From NCBI RefSeq assembly GCF_002222055.1, contig NZ_MUGS01000014.1:180042-244041 (forward strand): a stretch of DNA of 64,000 nt, written 5' to 3'. The DNA comes from Flavobacterium araucananum. Lineage in GTDB: Bacteria > Bacteroidota > Bacteroidia > Flavobacteriales > Flavobacteriaceae. Position 1 is the stretch's first letter, and every line of letters starts with the position of its first letter. Of the stretch, positions 16,699 to 25,379 are shown piece by piece. Below the pieces are notes generated by a model. That model worked only from the letters and a program-made list of their open reading frames with translations, searched no databases and was not told the origin of the DNA. The position numbers and the translations under genes were made by a program.

Positions 16699-16744
16699 AG
16701 AGGAAGTCAAAAAAAGAACCGATTTTCTAATTAATACATTGGTA

Positions 16745-17776
16745 CTAAATAGAAAGTTCCTTGCGTATAATTTCTGCTCCTGCGCTTAAAGCACTTAACT
16801 TACCTCTAGCTACGCTTCGAGATAATGGAGCCATACCACAGTTTGTAGAAGGGTAAAGATTTTCGATATTTACAAACTCCAGCGCTTTACGAAGGGTAGC
16901 AGCTACTTCTTCGGGTGTTTCAATAGTGTTGGTTGCCACATCAATTGCACCGACCATTACTTTTTTACCGCGAACAAGTTCCATTAAATCAAAAGGCACA
17001 TTTGAGTTATGACATTCTAATGACACAATATCAATTTTAGAATTTTGAATTTTCGGAAAAATTTCTTCGTATTGACGCCACTCTGAACCCAATGTCTTTT
17101 TCCAATCATTATTAGCTTTTATTCCATAACCGTAACAAATATGTATAGCAGTTTCGCACTTTAAACCTTCAATGGCTCTTTCTAATACTGCCATTCCCCA
17201 ATCGTTTACTTCATTAAAAAACACATTAAATGCAGGTTCATCAAACTGGATAATATCTACTCCTGCGTCTTGAAGTTCTCTTGCTTCTTCGTTGAGCGCT
17301 TTTGCAAATTCCCACGCCAATTTTTCCCGGCTTTTGTAATGGTCATCGTATAAGGTATCTACCATTGTCATCGGACCAGGCAATGCCCATTTTATAGGCT
17401 TATTAGTCTGTTTACGTAAAAATTTGGCATCATCAACAAAAACTGATTTTTGACGTGCAACTTCACCTACAACAACCGGAACGCTCGCATCATAACGATC
17501 CCGAATTTTTACAATTTTACGATTTTCAAAATCTACACCGCTTAAATGCTCGATAAAAGTCGTTACAAAATGTTGACGGGTTTGCTCACCATCACTAATT
17601 ATATCAACCCCTGCCAATTGCTGCTCCTGCAAAGAAATACGCAAAGCATCTTGTTTCCCTTCAAATAACTGGTCTCCTTCTAATTTCCAAGGCGACCAAA
17701 GCTTTTCAGGTGGTGCAAGCCAGGCAGGTTTTGGTAAACTTCCAACAATTGAGGTGGGTAATAATAATTTCTTCAT
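16745..17776 (-). CDS. mesD: Short (core-type) methionine synthase MesD
   Basis: 343 residues matching only the catalytic half of cobalamin-independent methionine synthase. It has TSIVGSLPKPAWL at the start, ISDGEQTRQHF, QFDEPAFNVFF, an ETAIHICYGYG metal-ligand His/Cys, ECHNSN, and a C-terminal STNCGMAPLSR with the zinc Cys. The N-terminal folate-binding half of MetE is absent. A short core-MetE preceded by a DUF1852 gene corresponds to the MesD/MesX pair described among folate-independent methionine synthases; MesD was reported to need MesX and oxygen, and its methyl donor is not settled. It starts 32 bp after mesX, so the two are an operon. Confidence 0.88.
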   Translation of the reverse strand: MKKLLLPTSIVGSLPKPAWLAPPEKLWSPWKLEGDQLFEGKQDALRISLQEQQLAGVDIISDGEQTRQHFVTTFIEHLSGVDFENRKIVKIRDRYDASVPVVVGEVARQKSVFVDDAKFLRKQTNKPIKWALPGPMTMVDTLYDDHYKSREKLAWEFAKALNEEARELQDAGVDIIQFDEPAFNVFFNEVNDWGMAVLERAIEGLKCETAIHICYGYGIKANNDWKKTLGSEWRQYEEIFPKIQNSKIDIVSLECHNSNVPFDLMELVRGKKVMVGAIDVATNTIETPEEVAATLRKALEFVNIENLYPSTNCGMAPLSRSVARGKLSALSAGAEIIRKELSI

Positions 17777-17808
17777 AATAAAATAATTTTAATGTGTTGT
17801 TGTATTAA

Positions 17809-18855
17809 TTAAAGAGCAAAATTGGCAGACCACTGTTCTAATACATTTTTGTAAGGCTTAATAAAATGCTCTTCTGCAAATTTACCTTGCTCAATTGCTA
17901 ACTGACTGCGCTCTTCTCGGTTGTATACAATTTTTGTTAAAGAATAGTCTTGGTTTTTCAAACTAGGCTTATAGCAAACTGGTGCGACAGAATTCGCATT
18001 ATAAATTTCGGGTCTATAAATCTTTTGAAACGTTTCCATTGTACTAATGGTGCTAATTAATTCAAGATTTGTATAATCCGTTAGTAAGTCGCCAAAGAAA
18101 TAAAACGTCAAAGGGGCAACACTATTAAGCGGCATAAAACAACGAACCTGCAAGCCCATTCTTTTGAAATATTGCTCTGTTAAAGAAGAATCGTTGGTTT
18201 GATATTCAAAACCTAATATCGGGTGGTGGTTTTCTGTACGATGATACGTTTTACTATCTGATACACTCAAACATATAACGGGTGGTTTGATAAAGTTTTT
18301 TTTGTAAGTTTCTGAATTTACAAAATGCTTAAATATATTACCGTGTAATTCACCAAAATTATCAGGAATGCTAAAGTTATTTTTGTCCTTGTTAAGCTCT
18401 AAAAGCAATACGCTAAAATCATAATCGCGTATGTAAGAAGAAAAATTATTTCCAACAATGCCTTCAATGCGTTTACCTGTTTTGTGATCGATAATATGCG
18501 TTTTTAAAATCTCAATGGATGGGAATGTTTTACCGCTGCCATCAATATCTATATAAACAGAAACAATTTCTAATTCAACAGAATAGCGATCGTTATTAGG
18601 ATTATCCCAGTTGGCCAACGCATTAAAACGATTGTTAATCATATTAATAGTGTTGCGTAAATTTTCCTGACGACTCGCTCCTCTTGCCAAATTAGCAAAG
18701 TTGGTTGTTGCACGTGTACTGTTGGATGGAATATAGCTTTCATTAAAATAAATACTCTTTAATGTGAATGCAAAATCATTCCTGATTGTATTCCGGGTGT
18801 TTTCAATATCTTTCTTTTCGTTCAATATTGTATCTTCTTGTATGTTCGCTTTCAT
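17809..18855 (-). CDS. mesX: DUF1852 protein MesX, partner of the short methionine synthase
   Basis: 348 residues from the ATG at 18855; the frame also opens at 18888 with a Lys/Gln-rich stretch. It matches the DUF1852 pattern by SIYFNESYIPSNSTRATTNF, NLARG, RYSVELEIVSVYIDIDG, FPSIEILKTHIIDHKTGKRI, HPILGFEY and QVRCFMPLNSVAPLTFYFFG. It precedes mesD on the same strand with a 32-bp gap. Published genetics links MesX to MesD activity, possibly as an oxygenase. A TACATTTG (18989-18982, minus) is a weak -7 candidate. I saw no SAM riboswitch in the leader. Confidence 0.87.
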   Translation of the reverse strand: MKANIQEDTILNEKKDIENTRNTIRNDFAFTLKSIYFNESYIPSNSTRATTNFANLARGASRQENLRNTINMINNRFNALANWDNPNNDRYSVELEIVSVYIDIDGSGKTFPSIEILKTHIIDHKTGKRIEGIVGNNFSSYIRDYDFSVLLLELNKDKNNFSIPDNFGELHGNIFKHFVNSETYKKNFIKPPVICLSVSDSKTYHRTENHHPILGFEYQTNDSSLTEQYFKRMGLQVRCFMPLNSVAPLTFYFFGDLLTDYTNLELISTISTMETFQKIYRPEIYNANSVAPVCYKPSLKNQDYSLTKIVYNREERSQLAIEQGKFAEEHFIKPYKNVLEQWSANFAL

Positions 18856-19051
18856 TTGATGAGATTGTTTAGTTTTTTTACCTTGCAAATTTCAAAATAA
18901 AAGATGAATTATTTTAATTAATAATCAAAATCAGATAATCATTCTTTTTTAATGTGTTATTGAAGATAATTAATCTTTATACAAATGTAATAATGAGGAA
19001 AACAGATAATTTTTCTGTAGAGAACTTAAATATGATTGATTTGGAGTTGTA

Positions 19052-19106
19052 TAGACTTCTATCAGATTTATAATTTCTAAGGAACAAAAAAATTGCGCAA
19101 AGTCAG
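19052..19106 (+). repeat. GCGCAAA-family repeat, truncated copy
   Basis: Nearly identical to 10336-10390: AGACTTCT-TAGATTTATA-like start, then TTTCTAAGGAACAAAA and GCGCAAAGTCAG. It stops abruptly at the 3' end of the DUF1203 gene, whose stop lies 7 bp further on. The second half of the element (TTTGCGCAGC...) is missing. Confidence 0.65.
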
Positions 19107-19112
19107 CGTAGA

Positions 19113-19592
19113 CTACACCCTTTCGATTTTACAAATAAAACAACAAGCTTCTGAATTTCTTGCGTGAAGATATTCAACATCACTTTTTGTTTCAAAGATG
19201 TCGGCAATTAGCAAATCGATATCATTGTCGCCAACTAATTTAGTAAAAATCATTTTTTGTTCTCTGCTATAACCAATTAGCGATAAAGGAAAATTTTCTT
19301 TATCTGCTTTTAATTCTTTAGGGAAATTGTAAATATCCGAATATTGCTCCACTTCGTTTTTGTGAATAAATATAGGTCCGGATTGATTAAAAGCATTGTT
19401 TTCTGAAAACGGACTATATGATAAAACCAAACGAATATCCTGACCGACATTAAATGGTTTCAACGAAATTCGACATGGTCCTTTTCCCGTTGCTAATTGC
19501 TCGTAAACCTGATTACCAAAATTATCAATATTTGTTTTCCGAATTTGGCTTACAAACTCTTTAGACAACGGAACAATTTTAAATTTTTTCAT
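19113..19592 (-). CDS. DUF1203 domain protein
   Basis: 159 residues that fit DUF1203 over their length: FKIVPLSKEFV, then GKGPCRISLKPF, LVLSYSPF, GPIFIHKNEVEQY, LIGYSREQKMI and the C-terminal YLHARNSEACCFICKIER. The function of the family is unknown. A minus-strand TAAATTTG (19623-19616) 24 bp before the ATG may be its -7 element. The gene end abuts a dispersed repeat, and its last bases could have been altered by that event. Confidence 0.82.
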   Translation of the reverse strand: MKKFKIVPLSKEFVSQIRKTNIDNFGNQVYEQLATGKGPCRISLKPFNVGQDIRLVLSYSPFSENNAFNQSGPIFIHKNEVEQYSDIYNFPKELKADKENFPLSLIGYSREQKMIFTKLVGDNDIDLLIADIFETKSDVEYLHARNSEACCFICKIERV

Positions 19593-19688
19593 ATTTTTTA
19601 TATTTTAAATCAAAACAAATTTATATTCTGTTCCTCTTATTAAAAATCCGTTTCTTGCTCAATTTTGCCTGGATCCCCCAAAGGAAAA

Positions 19689-19833
19689 TTCAAACCAAAT
19701 TCATAAAGTCAATGAAGGACAGATACTAAATATAGTGCGCCAATCTCTTCAAATCTTCGATAAAATGTATAGGAATTTGTACCGTTGAGGTCAAAAACTG
19801 AAAAGCCCATTTCGTTAGAAATGGGCCTTTTTT
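19689..19833 (+). repeat. Dispersed ~145-bp element ending in a terminator hairpin, copy 2
   Basis: Related to 5971-6115 over its whole length, including the terminal hairpin AAGCCCATTTC-GTTA-GAAATGGGC followed by TTTTTT on the plus strand. Substitutions between the copies are scattered. The minus-strand frame shared with copy 1 ends EDLKRLAHYI with a stop at the matching point. Flanking genes differ between the two sites, so the element itself is what is repeated. Confidence 0.55.
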
Positions 19834-19903
19834 AATATTCTTAAATTCTAAGCAGACTTTGTACTTTAATGATTAAATTAAGAAATCTATATTGACTTAT
19901 AAA

Positions 19904-21259
19904 TTATTTTTCCAAAACTTTATTTATTACATATCGAAATCTTAAATACAGTAAGGCAGATGATGTTAACAACCCCAGAGTCAAACCATACCAGATTCCC
20001 TTTACTCCTGCATCGAAATGAATTCCTAAAATATAGGCCGCAGGCAGACCAACAAGCCAATAGGCAATAAAGGTTATCAAAGTAGGAACGTTTACATCTC
20101 CCATTCCTCTTAGTGTTCCCAGTCCAACAACCTGTGTACCATCAAAGAGCTGGAATACCGCAGCAATTATCAATAAATGTGCTGCCAGCGCTACAACACT
20201 TGCGTCATTTGTTATTAAATAAGGTAAATATTGATTAAAGAGTGTAAAAATTACAGCGAAGAACATCATAAAAATGATAACTAAATGATAAGATGCATAA
20301 GCAAACTTCTGAAGTCTTTTATAGTTTCTATTTCCAAAACTATTTCCGACTTTAATAGTTGCCGCCGATGCAATTCCTCCTGCCATCATGTAAGTCATTG
20401 CTGCAAGGGTTATTGCTGTCTGATGAGCAGCCTGTTCCGTTGCACCTATATTACCAGCCATTAAAGCCGCAACTGCAAATACTCCAATTTCAAAAACATA
20501 TTGCATCGCCACAGGCAATCCTATTTTTACCACTTTTATAATTTTTGAAAAATCAACAAACTTAACAGAGAAATGCTTTATATAAACCCTAAAATTCTCT
20601 GAACGAAGCACATACCACATCATGACCAGCATCATTAAAACCCGATCTATCAATGTTGCAATTCCTACCCCTTGAACTCCCATTGGCTCAATTCCAAACA
20701 TTCCCTTTACCAGAATAACTGCAATAATTACGTTGAGTACATTTCCCCATATTGTTATAGACATTGCTTGTTTTGTAAAACCCAGCCCTTCTGCAAATTG
20801 TTTAAAGGTTTGAAACACCATTAAAGGCAGAATAGATAAACTTAAAATAAGTAAATAAGGTTTTGCCGTTTCTACCACCTGAGGATCCTGATCTGCATGC
20901 TGCATGGCAAACATAGAGCCATAATATACTATTACAAAAAGAAAAATAGCCGCTGCAACATTAAGCCATAAGCTGTTTGAAAGAAGCTCAGCGCATTCCT
21001 TAAAATTTGATTTCCCATTTTCTTGCGCAATTAAAGGTGTTAATCCATAGGCAACACCCAATCCAATGACTAAAACTACCATGAAAACAGAATGAACCAG
21101 TGAGACTGCTGCCAACGATATAGTTCCTGCATAATGCCCTATGATAACGGTATCAAGAGTCTGCACCAGGGTATGGCCTAATTGTGAAATTACAACAGGT
21201 CCTGCAAGTGTTATTGTACTTTGGTAATATATCTTATTGGATTTGTATTTTTTTAACAT
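19904..21259 (-). CDS. MATE-family multidrug/cation efflux transporter
   Basis: 451 residues with twelve hydrophobic segments in two repeats. Family signs are TLAGPVVISQLGHTLVQTLD at the start, the VIGHYAGTISLAAVSLVHSV helix, PLMVFQTFKQFAEGLGFTKQ, and in the second half MQYVFEIGVFAVAALMAGNI and VVGLGTLRGMGDVNVPT. It resembles NorM-type sodium- or proton-driven exporters. A short upstream frame (21305-21451) on the same strand ends 45 bp before it and may share its transcript. Confidence 0.93.
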   Translation of the reverse strand: MLKKYKSNKIYYQSTITLAGPVVISQLGHTLVQTLDTVIIGHYAGTISLAAVSLVHSVFMVVLVIGLGVAYGLTPLIAQENGKSNFKECAELLSNSLWLNVAAAIFLFVIVYYGSMFAMQHADQDPQVVETAKPYLLILSLSILPLMVFQTFKQFAEGLGFTKQAMSITIWGNVLNVIIAVILVKGMFGIEPMGVQGVGIATLIDRVLMMLVMMWYVLRSENFRVYIKHFSVKFVDFSKIIKVVKIGLPVAMQYVFEIGVFAVAALMAGNIGATEQAAHQTAITLAAMTYMMAGGIASAATIKVGNSFGNRNYKRLQKFAYASYHLVIIFMMFFAVIFTLFNQYLPYLITNDASVVALAAHLLIIAAVFQLFDGTQVVGLGTLRGMGDVNVPTLITFIAYWLVGLPAAYILGIHFDAGVKGIWYGLTLGLLTSSALLYLRFRYVINKVLEK

Positions 21260-21304
21260 ATTAAAAATTTAACTGCCTTAAAGCAGATTAATGTATTGAA
21301 ATTA

Positions 21305-21451
21305 TTATAGCTTAAACTTTCCTTTAAAGCATAACAACTCAGTATTGTAAGTATCTCTATCCAAACACCTCTTACTCAGTATATCGCCATGCAATATATT
21401 GAGAAGCACTTTAACACCACATTCTGTTTTATGAAATTTAACTGTTTCCAT
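21305..21451 (-). CDS. Small ORF or N-terminal remnant of an AraC-like sensor
   Basis: 48 residues read from ATG 21451 to TAA 21305, starting METVKFHKTECGVKVLLNIL. The KFHKTECGV...LLN start resembles the N terminus of some Bacteroidota AraC-type regulators, from memory and not tested, followed by an early stop. A TAAATTTG element (21532-21525, minus) lies 74 bp upstream with a TTTG 22 nt further out, so it is probably transcribed, perhaps with the MATE gene. It could be a genuine small protein or a truncated gene. Confidence 0.4.
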   Translation of the reverse strand: METVKFHKTECGVKVLLNILHGDILSKRCLDRDTYNTELLCFKGKFKL

Positions 21452-21524
21452 TTTTTTTAATTAGTCAACCTATTGAAATCCGTTTCTATTGCTTTTAGCA
21501 TTTGTTATACTGTTATAATTAAAG

Positions 21525-21558
21525 CAAATTTACAACTTCATTTACAAATTACTTCAAA
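21525..21558 (-). promoter_or_regulatory. Probable promoter for the small ORF and MATE gene
   Basis: On the minus strand TTTG, a 22-nt spacer and TAAATTTG (21532-21525) fit the flavobacterial consensus. Transcription would begin near 21518, 67 nt before the small ORF. Confidence 0.45.
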
Positions 21559-21638
21559 CCAAAAAAAATGAGCAGTAATAAATTACGGCTCTGAGCTAAA
21601 GCTATTCAGATTGACAGTCATATTATAAATAAAAAAGA

Positions 21639-21668
21639 AGCCCTGTGTGTGTCAGCATCAACAGGGCT
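21639..21668 (-). terminator. Intrinsic terminator of the cytochrome operon
   Basis: AGCCCTGT (21639-21646) pairs with ACAGGGCT (21661-21668). On the minus strand the stem is followed by TCTTTTTTATTTA. It lies 50 bp past the last small membrane-protein gene. Confidence 0.75.
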
Positions 21669-21717
21669 CCAAACTATCAAAATTTAAAAGAAACTTCTTT
21701 TGGTGGACACTTTTTAA

Positions 21718-21882
21718 CTAATACAGTCCCTTTATAAATTGATAATCCTTTTCTAGTGGGTTTTCTTTGTTATTCACTTCTTTTGACTTAACAAGCTGCA
21801 GTGTAACCGATTTTATTTTTATCAGAAAAACAATTGCAAGAAGTACAAAAATTAAAATCATAATCGAAAAAACTTGTATCAT
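21718..21882 (-). CDS. Single-span small membrane protein of the cytochrome operon
   Basis: 54 residues: one long hydrophobic helix (residues 2-22, IQVFSIMILIFVLLAIVF) followed by a basic/acidic tail ending KDYQFIKGLY. No family recognised. It is the fourth and last gene of the operon led by the cytochrome bd-like subunit and is followed directly by the terminator. Small single-helix subunits such as CydX stabilise bd oxidases, so an accessory-subunit role is a reasonable inference. Confidence 0.6.
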   Translation of the reverse strand: MIQVFSIMILIFVLLAIVFLIKIKSVTLQLVKSKEVNNKENPLEKDYQFIKGLY

Positions 21883-21912
21883 ATTATTTTTTTTTAAAAG
21901 TTAAAAATGCTG

Positions 21913-22074
21913 TTAATTATTACTGTCTTCCGCAGCAGATGATACTTTCTGAACAGTTTCAACTCTGCTGTTTTGAGTTTCTTTAATTTCTTTTTCAGAT
22001 TGATTCTTCCTGTATATTGCAGCCAAAAGGCACAAAAAAACAATTACTGGAAATAGATAGTATACTCGTATCAT
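21913..22074 (-). CDS. Second small single-span membrane protein of the cytochrome operon
   Basis: 53 residues: a hydrophobic N-terminal helix (YYLFPVIVFLCLLAAIY, ~5-21) and a Lys/Glu/Ser-rich tail (KNQSEKEIKETQNSRVE). It begins 16 bp after the cytochrome c fusion gene and precedes the 54-residue gene by 30 bp. It resembles CcoQ/CydX-like small subunits only in shape, not in sequence. Confidence 0.6.
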   Translation of the reverse strand: MIRVYYLFPVIVFLCLLAAIYRKNQSEKEIKETQNSRVETVQKVSSAAEDSNN

Positions 22075-22090
22075 GTAAATCGTTTTATAT

Positions 22091-23437
22091 TTATTTAATT
22101 GTCAGGATATATTCCGCAAGCTGATCTAACTGCTTTTGATCCAGCTGAGATTCAAAACTTGGCATTTGTGGATAATCAGGACGTTTTTTACCCGGATTTT
22201 TTATCCATTTCTGCAAATCGGTCGCATTACCTTTATAAATTTTTGCCATTTCTAAAACTGGCGGTCCCACTAGTTTTTCATCCACTTTATGGCAGGAAGC
22301 GCAATACTGGCCAAATACCTTCTGTCCTTTCTCTGCTTCTGTCATATCTGCTGAAGCTGCTCCGGCTTCTTCTGCTTTCATTTTGGCTACAGCCTTCTTT
22401 TTCAAAATTTGAAATTCGTCTGTTTTAATTTTTACCAACTCCTGATGTTTTTTCAGGGCATTAGCTCTGTATATCTGCCTACCCGATCCCATGCACAAAA
22501 CCGTTATTCCAAGCAGCATGGCTATTTTATAAAAATCTTTTTCAATGTTTTCCTTTTCCCCGGTCAGTCTTTTCCATATCAACCACATGGCGGGAACAGC
22601 AAAAGCAACTCCAGAGAAAATAATCAGAATCAGGTTCCACCCCATGCCTTTGGAAGGAAGTGTCAGCAATACCAGCGGACCAATTATAAACTGGCAAATG
22701 GAGGCTGTCAGCGCAAGCGAATAGCCTTTCTTTTGAATATCATATCGGGTAAACTTTTGATATACAGCTTCAAATGGGTAACTCTTGCGGCTGTTGTACC
22801 AAAATAGAAACAATCCTGTTACAGCCAGTGAGGACAAAATAAAATGCAGATACCTTGGCAAAACATTTGGTAGAAACAATGCATCAACAAAGCCTTTGAC
22901 TACTCCCCATTTTTCAGGAAAAAGCATTAAATTAATATTAGTCAAAAATATAAAGGGAATAAACAAGAAGATAACGGTTGCCAAAGCCAAAATCGAAATA
23001 TGAACCGCTTTGTGATTCTCCAGTGTCTCCCAAGTATATTTGTGTAGATAAGTAAGTAGAAACGCCACTGTTACCAGCGGTATAACCGCAATCCACATCA
23101 AGCCTGTAAGTGCGTTTGCCGAGTAAAAATAGATGGTATACAATACATTAATACTCAAAAGCGGTGCAATACCCAGTACGACGGCTATACTTTTGTTGAC
23201 CGTTATTGTTTTGGCTATTTCATGGGCAAGTATGTCGTATTCCTTATTTTTAAGACCTTTAATCTGAGCAATCAAAGCTAGAATTGAACCTCCAAGCATC
23301 AGGTTAACAAAAAGGATATGAAGCAGGAATGACAGTACCAGAACAACTACAAAAAACCATTCAGGCATAGGCAGCGGCAAGGGAATATCTTTTGGAACCG
23401 GAACGTTGTTTGACAACGCAATATATAAATTGATCAT
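22091..23437 (-). CDS. Membrane cytochrome c, second subunit of a bd-like complex
   Basis: 448 residues. The first ~330 form 8-9 membrane helices (FFVVVLVLSFLLHILFVNLM and following) with buried His residues. The C-terminal ~90 residues are a cytochrome c domain with the haem motif CASCH and an axial-Met region YPQMPSFESQL. A Lys/Ala-rich linker joins the two. It starts 13 bp after the CydA-like gene. In the bd superfamily, pairs whose subunits carry cytochrome c are thought to take electrons from c-type cytochromes and not quinol; which acceptor is reduced here is not known. Confidence 0.8.
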   Translation of the reverse strand: MINLYIALSNNVPVPKDIPLPLPMPEWFFVVVLVLSFLLHILFVNLMLGGSILALIAQIKGLKNKEYDILAHEIAKTITVNKSIAVVLGIAPLLSINVLYTIYFYSANALTGLMWIAVIPLVTVAFLLTYLHKYTWETLENHKAVHISILALATVIFLFIPFIFLTNINLMLFPEKWGVVKGFVDALFLPNVLPRYLHFILSSLAVTGLFLFWYNSRKSYPFEAVYQKFTRYDIQKKGYSLALTASICQFIIGPLVLLTLPSKGMGWNLILIIFSGVAFAVPAMWLIWKRLTGEKENIEKDFYKIAMLLGITVLCMGSGRQIYRANALKKHQELVKIKTDEFQILKKKAVAKMKAEEAGAASADMTEAEKGQKVFGQYCASCHKVDEKLVGPPVLEMAKIYKGNATDLQKWIKNPGKKRPDYPQMPSFESQLDQKQLDQLAEYILTIK

Positions 23438-23450
23438 TTTGAAACTTTTG

Positions 23451-24893
23451 TTATTTTTTATTTGCTAAAACTGCCTGTGCATCTTGTAGTGCACTTACCT
23501 CTACACCTTCTGACTGTGCTCCTTCGAGAACATCTCCTGTTTCCTGAATATTACGGATGTAGGCAGCCAAGGCTTCACTTTCTTCTTGAGTACCTGGAAA
23601 AGGAGGCATATAGGTTCTTCCGTTATGCATATTGGGTATATAGGATGCCATGGAATTAATATCCAACGGTTTTCCAACTCCATACATGCGCTCAAAAACA
23701 TCAACCACACTATTGACTCCCTGAGTTGTATGACAGCGGCTGCAGGCAATTGCAAAAACATTTCTGCCAGCTTCAATTTTATTTTCAGGAGTTATTTCGG
23801 TAACTGTGGTGTAAGTAGCATTTTTAAGAAGTCCGTATTGCTGGTAAACAGGATAATCTTCTTCTAATAATAAGTTAGAATACATATAACCTCCAATTAC
23901 ATAAGGTTTTCGGACAAATTCACGCACTCTTTCAAAAAATCCAAGATATCCAAAAGCCATAACTACGGGAAACAATACCATATAACTTTTAATCCATCTG
24001 GCTTTAAATAATCCTAAAACTGCCATTATGAGAGAAGAGGAAATTCCAAATAATATGAAGTATTTCATTAAATCGTAATACTTATTGAAATCCATCGTTC
24101 CTACAGCCGTACTCATATTGGCGGTCATGGCCTCGGGAATAGCACGATAGTAAATTACTGCTCCCAGAAGCGAAATTGGAGCCCAGAGAATAATCCATTT
24201 TGAAACATATTTAACCGCTTTAAACCTTATTTCTGTCCCTTTTTTAAAGAACAGAGTAACGAGCATCATTCCAAAACTTCCCGCCACAAGCATAGCAGTT
24301 GGCGTTCTGAACAATAGCTGAGGCAGATAAATTGGGTTGGTAAAACCATTAAGCAGGCTCTTATGTGTATTCCAGTTTCCGGGATCCATCATAAAGCTCA
24401 AAATAGAAACAATAATTGCCATAGTAATCCAGGAAAACAAACTTAAGAACCATCCAAAACGAATGTGCAATAATTTAGCTCTTAGAGATGTATTGCTGCT
24501 CTTCCATGTCAAAAAATAAATCATAATCAAAATTACCTCGGTAACAAATACCAGCCATTCAACAAACCATGCCCAGTAAAAAACCCGGATTAAACTTCCT
24601 ATAGATGTGGGACTGACAAGCGCAACCGAGAACCAGATTCCAACTCCGGTCATAGCACCTAATGTTGTGGTGATGATAAACGCAACTTTCATCATATTAT
24701 AGATTCTGTTGTCCCAGTCTAAATTGGTAATTTGTTCCCTGCCGCTGTTCTTAACGCCTTTTTGTTCCAGCCAGGTTATAAGAGGCATAAAACCAACAGC
24801 TAAACCGTGATTAATCATCACGTGAATAATGGCAATGATGGCGATAAGCATCCTATTGTTGAGCCAGTCTAAATGAAAAATTGGAAAGTCCAT
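23451..24893 (-). CDS. Cytochrome bd-like catalytic subunit (CydA-related) with C-terminal cytochrome c
   Basis: 480 residues. The N-terminal part resembles the CydA fold: first helix with IAIIAIIHVMINHGLAVGF (His in a helix), GAMTGVGIWFSVALVSP, and a Trp-rich FYWAWFVEWLVFVTEVILI, with FSWITMAIIVSILSFMMDPG later. It lacks the long Q-loop of quinol oxidases. At the C terminus a cytochrome c domain carries CSRCH and MPPFPGTQEE (axial Met). Together with the next gene this is a divergent bd-superfamily complex, related to the cytochrome c-bearing branch described for that superfamily. It heads a four-gene operon ended by the hairpin at 21639-21668. Confidence 0.78.
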   Translation of the reverse strand: MDFPIFHLDWLNNRMLIAIIAIIHVMINHGLAVGFMPLITWLEQKGVKNSGREQITNLDWDNRIYNMMKVAFIITTTLGAMTGVGIWFSVALVSPTSIGSLIRVFYWAWFVEWLVFVTEVILIMIYFLTWKSSNTSLRAKLLHIRFGWFLSLFSWITMAIIVSILSFMMDPGNWNTHKSLLNGFTNPIYLPQLLFRTPTAMLVAGSFGMMLVTLFFKKGTEIRFKAVKYVSKWIILWAPISLLGAVIYYRAIPEAMTANMSTAVGTMDFNKYYDLMKYFILFGISSSLIMAVLGLFKARWIKSYMVLFPVVMAFGYLGFFERVREFVRKPYVIGGYMYSNLLLEEDYPVYQQYGLLKNATYTTVTEITPENKIEAGRNVFAIACSRCHTTQGVNSVVDVFERMYGVGKPLDINSMASYIPNMHNGRTYMPPFPGTQEESEALAAYIRNIQETGDVLEGAQSEGVEVSALQDAQAVLANKK

Positions 24894-25379
24894 AAATTAT
24901 TTTCTGTTTTTATTCTGCAAATTTCGGTCAGTAATCCAGAAATTGCTAAAAACAAAAAAGCAGGAAGTTTCAAAAAACGGTACTTTAAGATTTGTTAATT
25001 TTACTTTTTATACTGCATTTTATTCCTTTCAATTTAGTTTTTCAATCTTCCAGATTTGCTAAATACATCATTAGTTTGAAATTGTCAGAGTACAACTCAT
25101 TTTAAACCAATACATATCAACAATAACAAAGTAAAATTTAAATTTAGAGGCTCTTCAGGCAGGGAAATAACCTCTTTTCCTGTTATATATAAGTATTAAA
25201 AAATATTAAACAGGCATGCCGAACACCGTTTTACAAACTGCCATAATATTGCATACTAATTTAAACTTAGACCTGACGAAAACGAATAAATAAAACCAGA
25301 GTAAATAGTCCATATAAATTAAGAAGGCTGAAAAAATTTGATTTTTCAGCCTTCTTTTTTGTGCAATTCTCAGGGGAAA
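24894..25379. other. Gene-free region between the cytochrome operon and the YHS gene
   Basis: About 490 bp, AT-rich and without coding-like frames. It must hold the promoter of the minus-strand cytochrome operon, but I found no perfect TAnnTTTG with a spaced TTG. The only clear structure is the terminator at 25321-25360. Confidence 0.5.
25321..25360. terminator. Intrinsic terminator beside the YHS gene
   Basis: AAGAAGGCTGAAAAA pairs perfectly with TTTTTCAGCCTTCTT around a 6-nt loop. It sits 20 bp after the stop of the YHS lipoprotein gene on the minus strand. Confidence 0.75.

Noticed and set aside
18889..19051. SAM riboswitch upstream of mesX
   Set aside because: I looked for SAM-type stems and cores and saw none; only a possible -7 element.
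21639..21668. Transposon end
   Set aside because: The short GC-rich dyad followed by T residues on the minus strand is better explained as a terminator.
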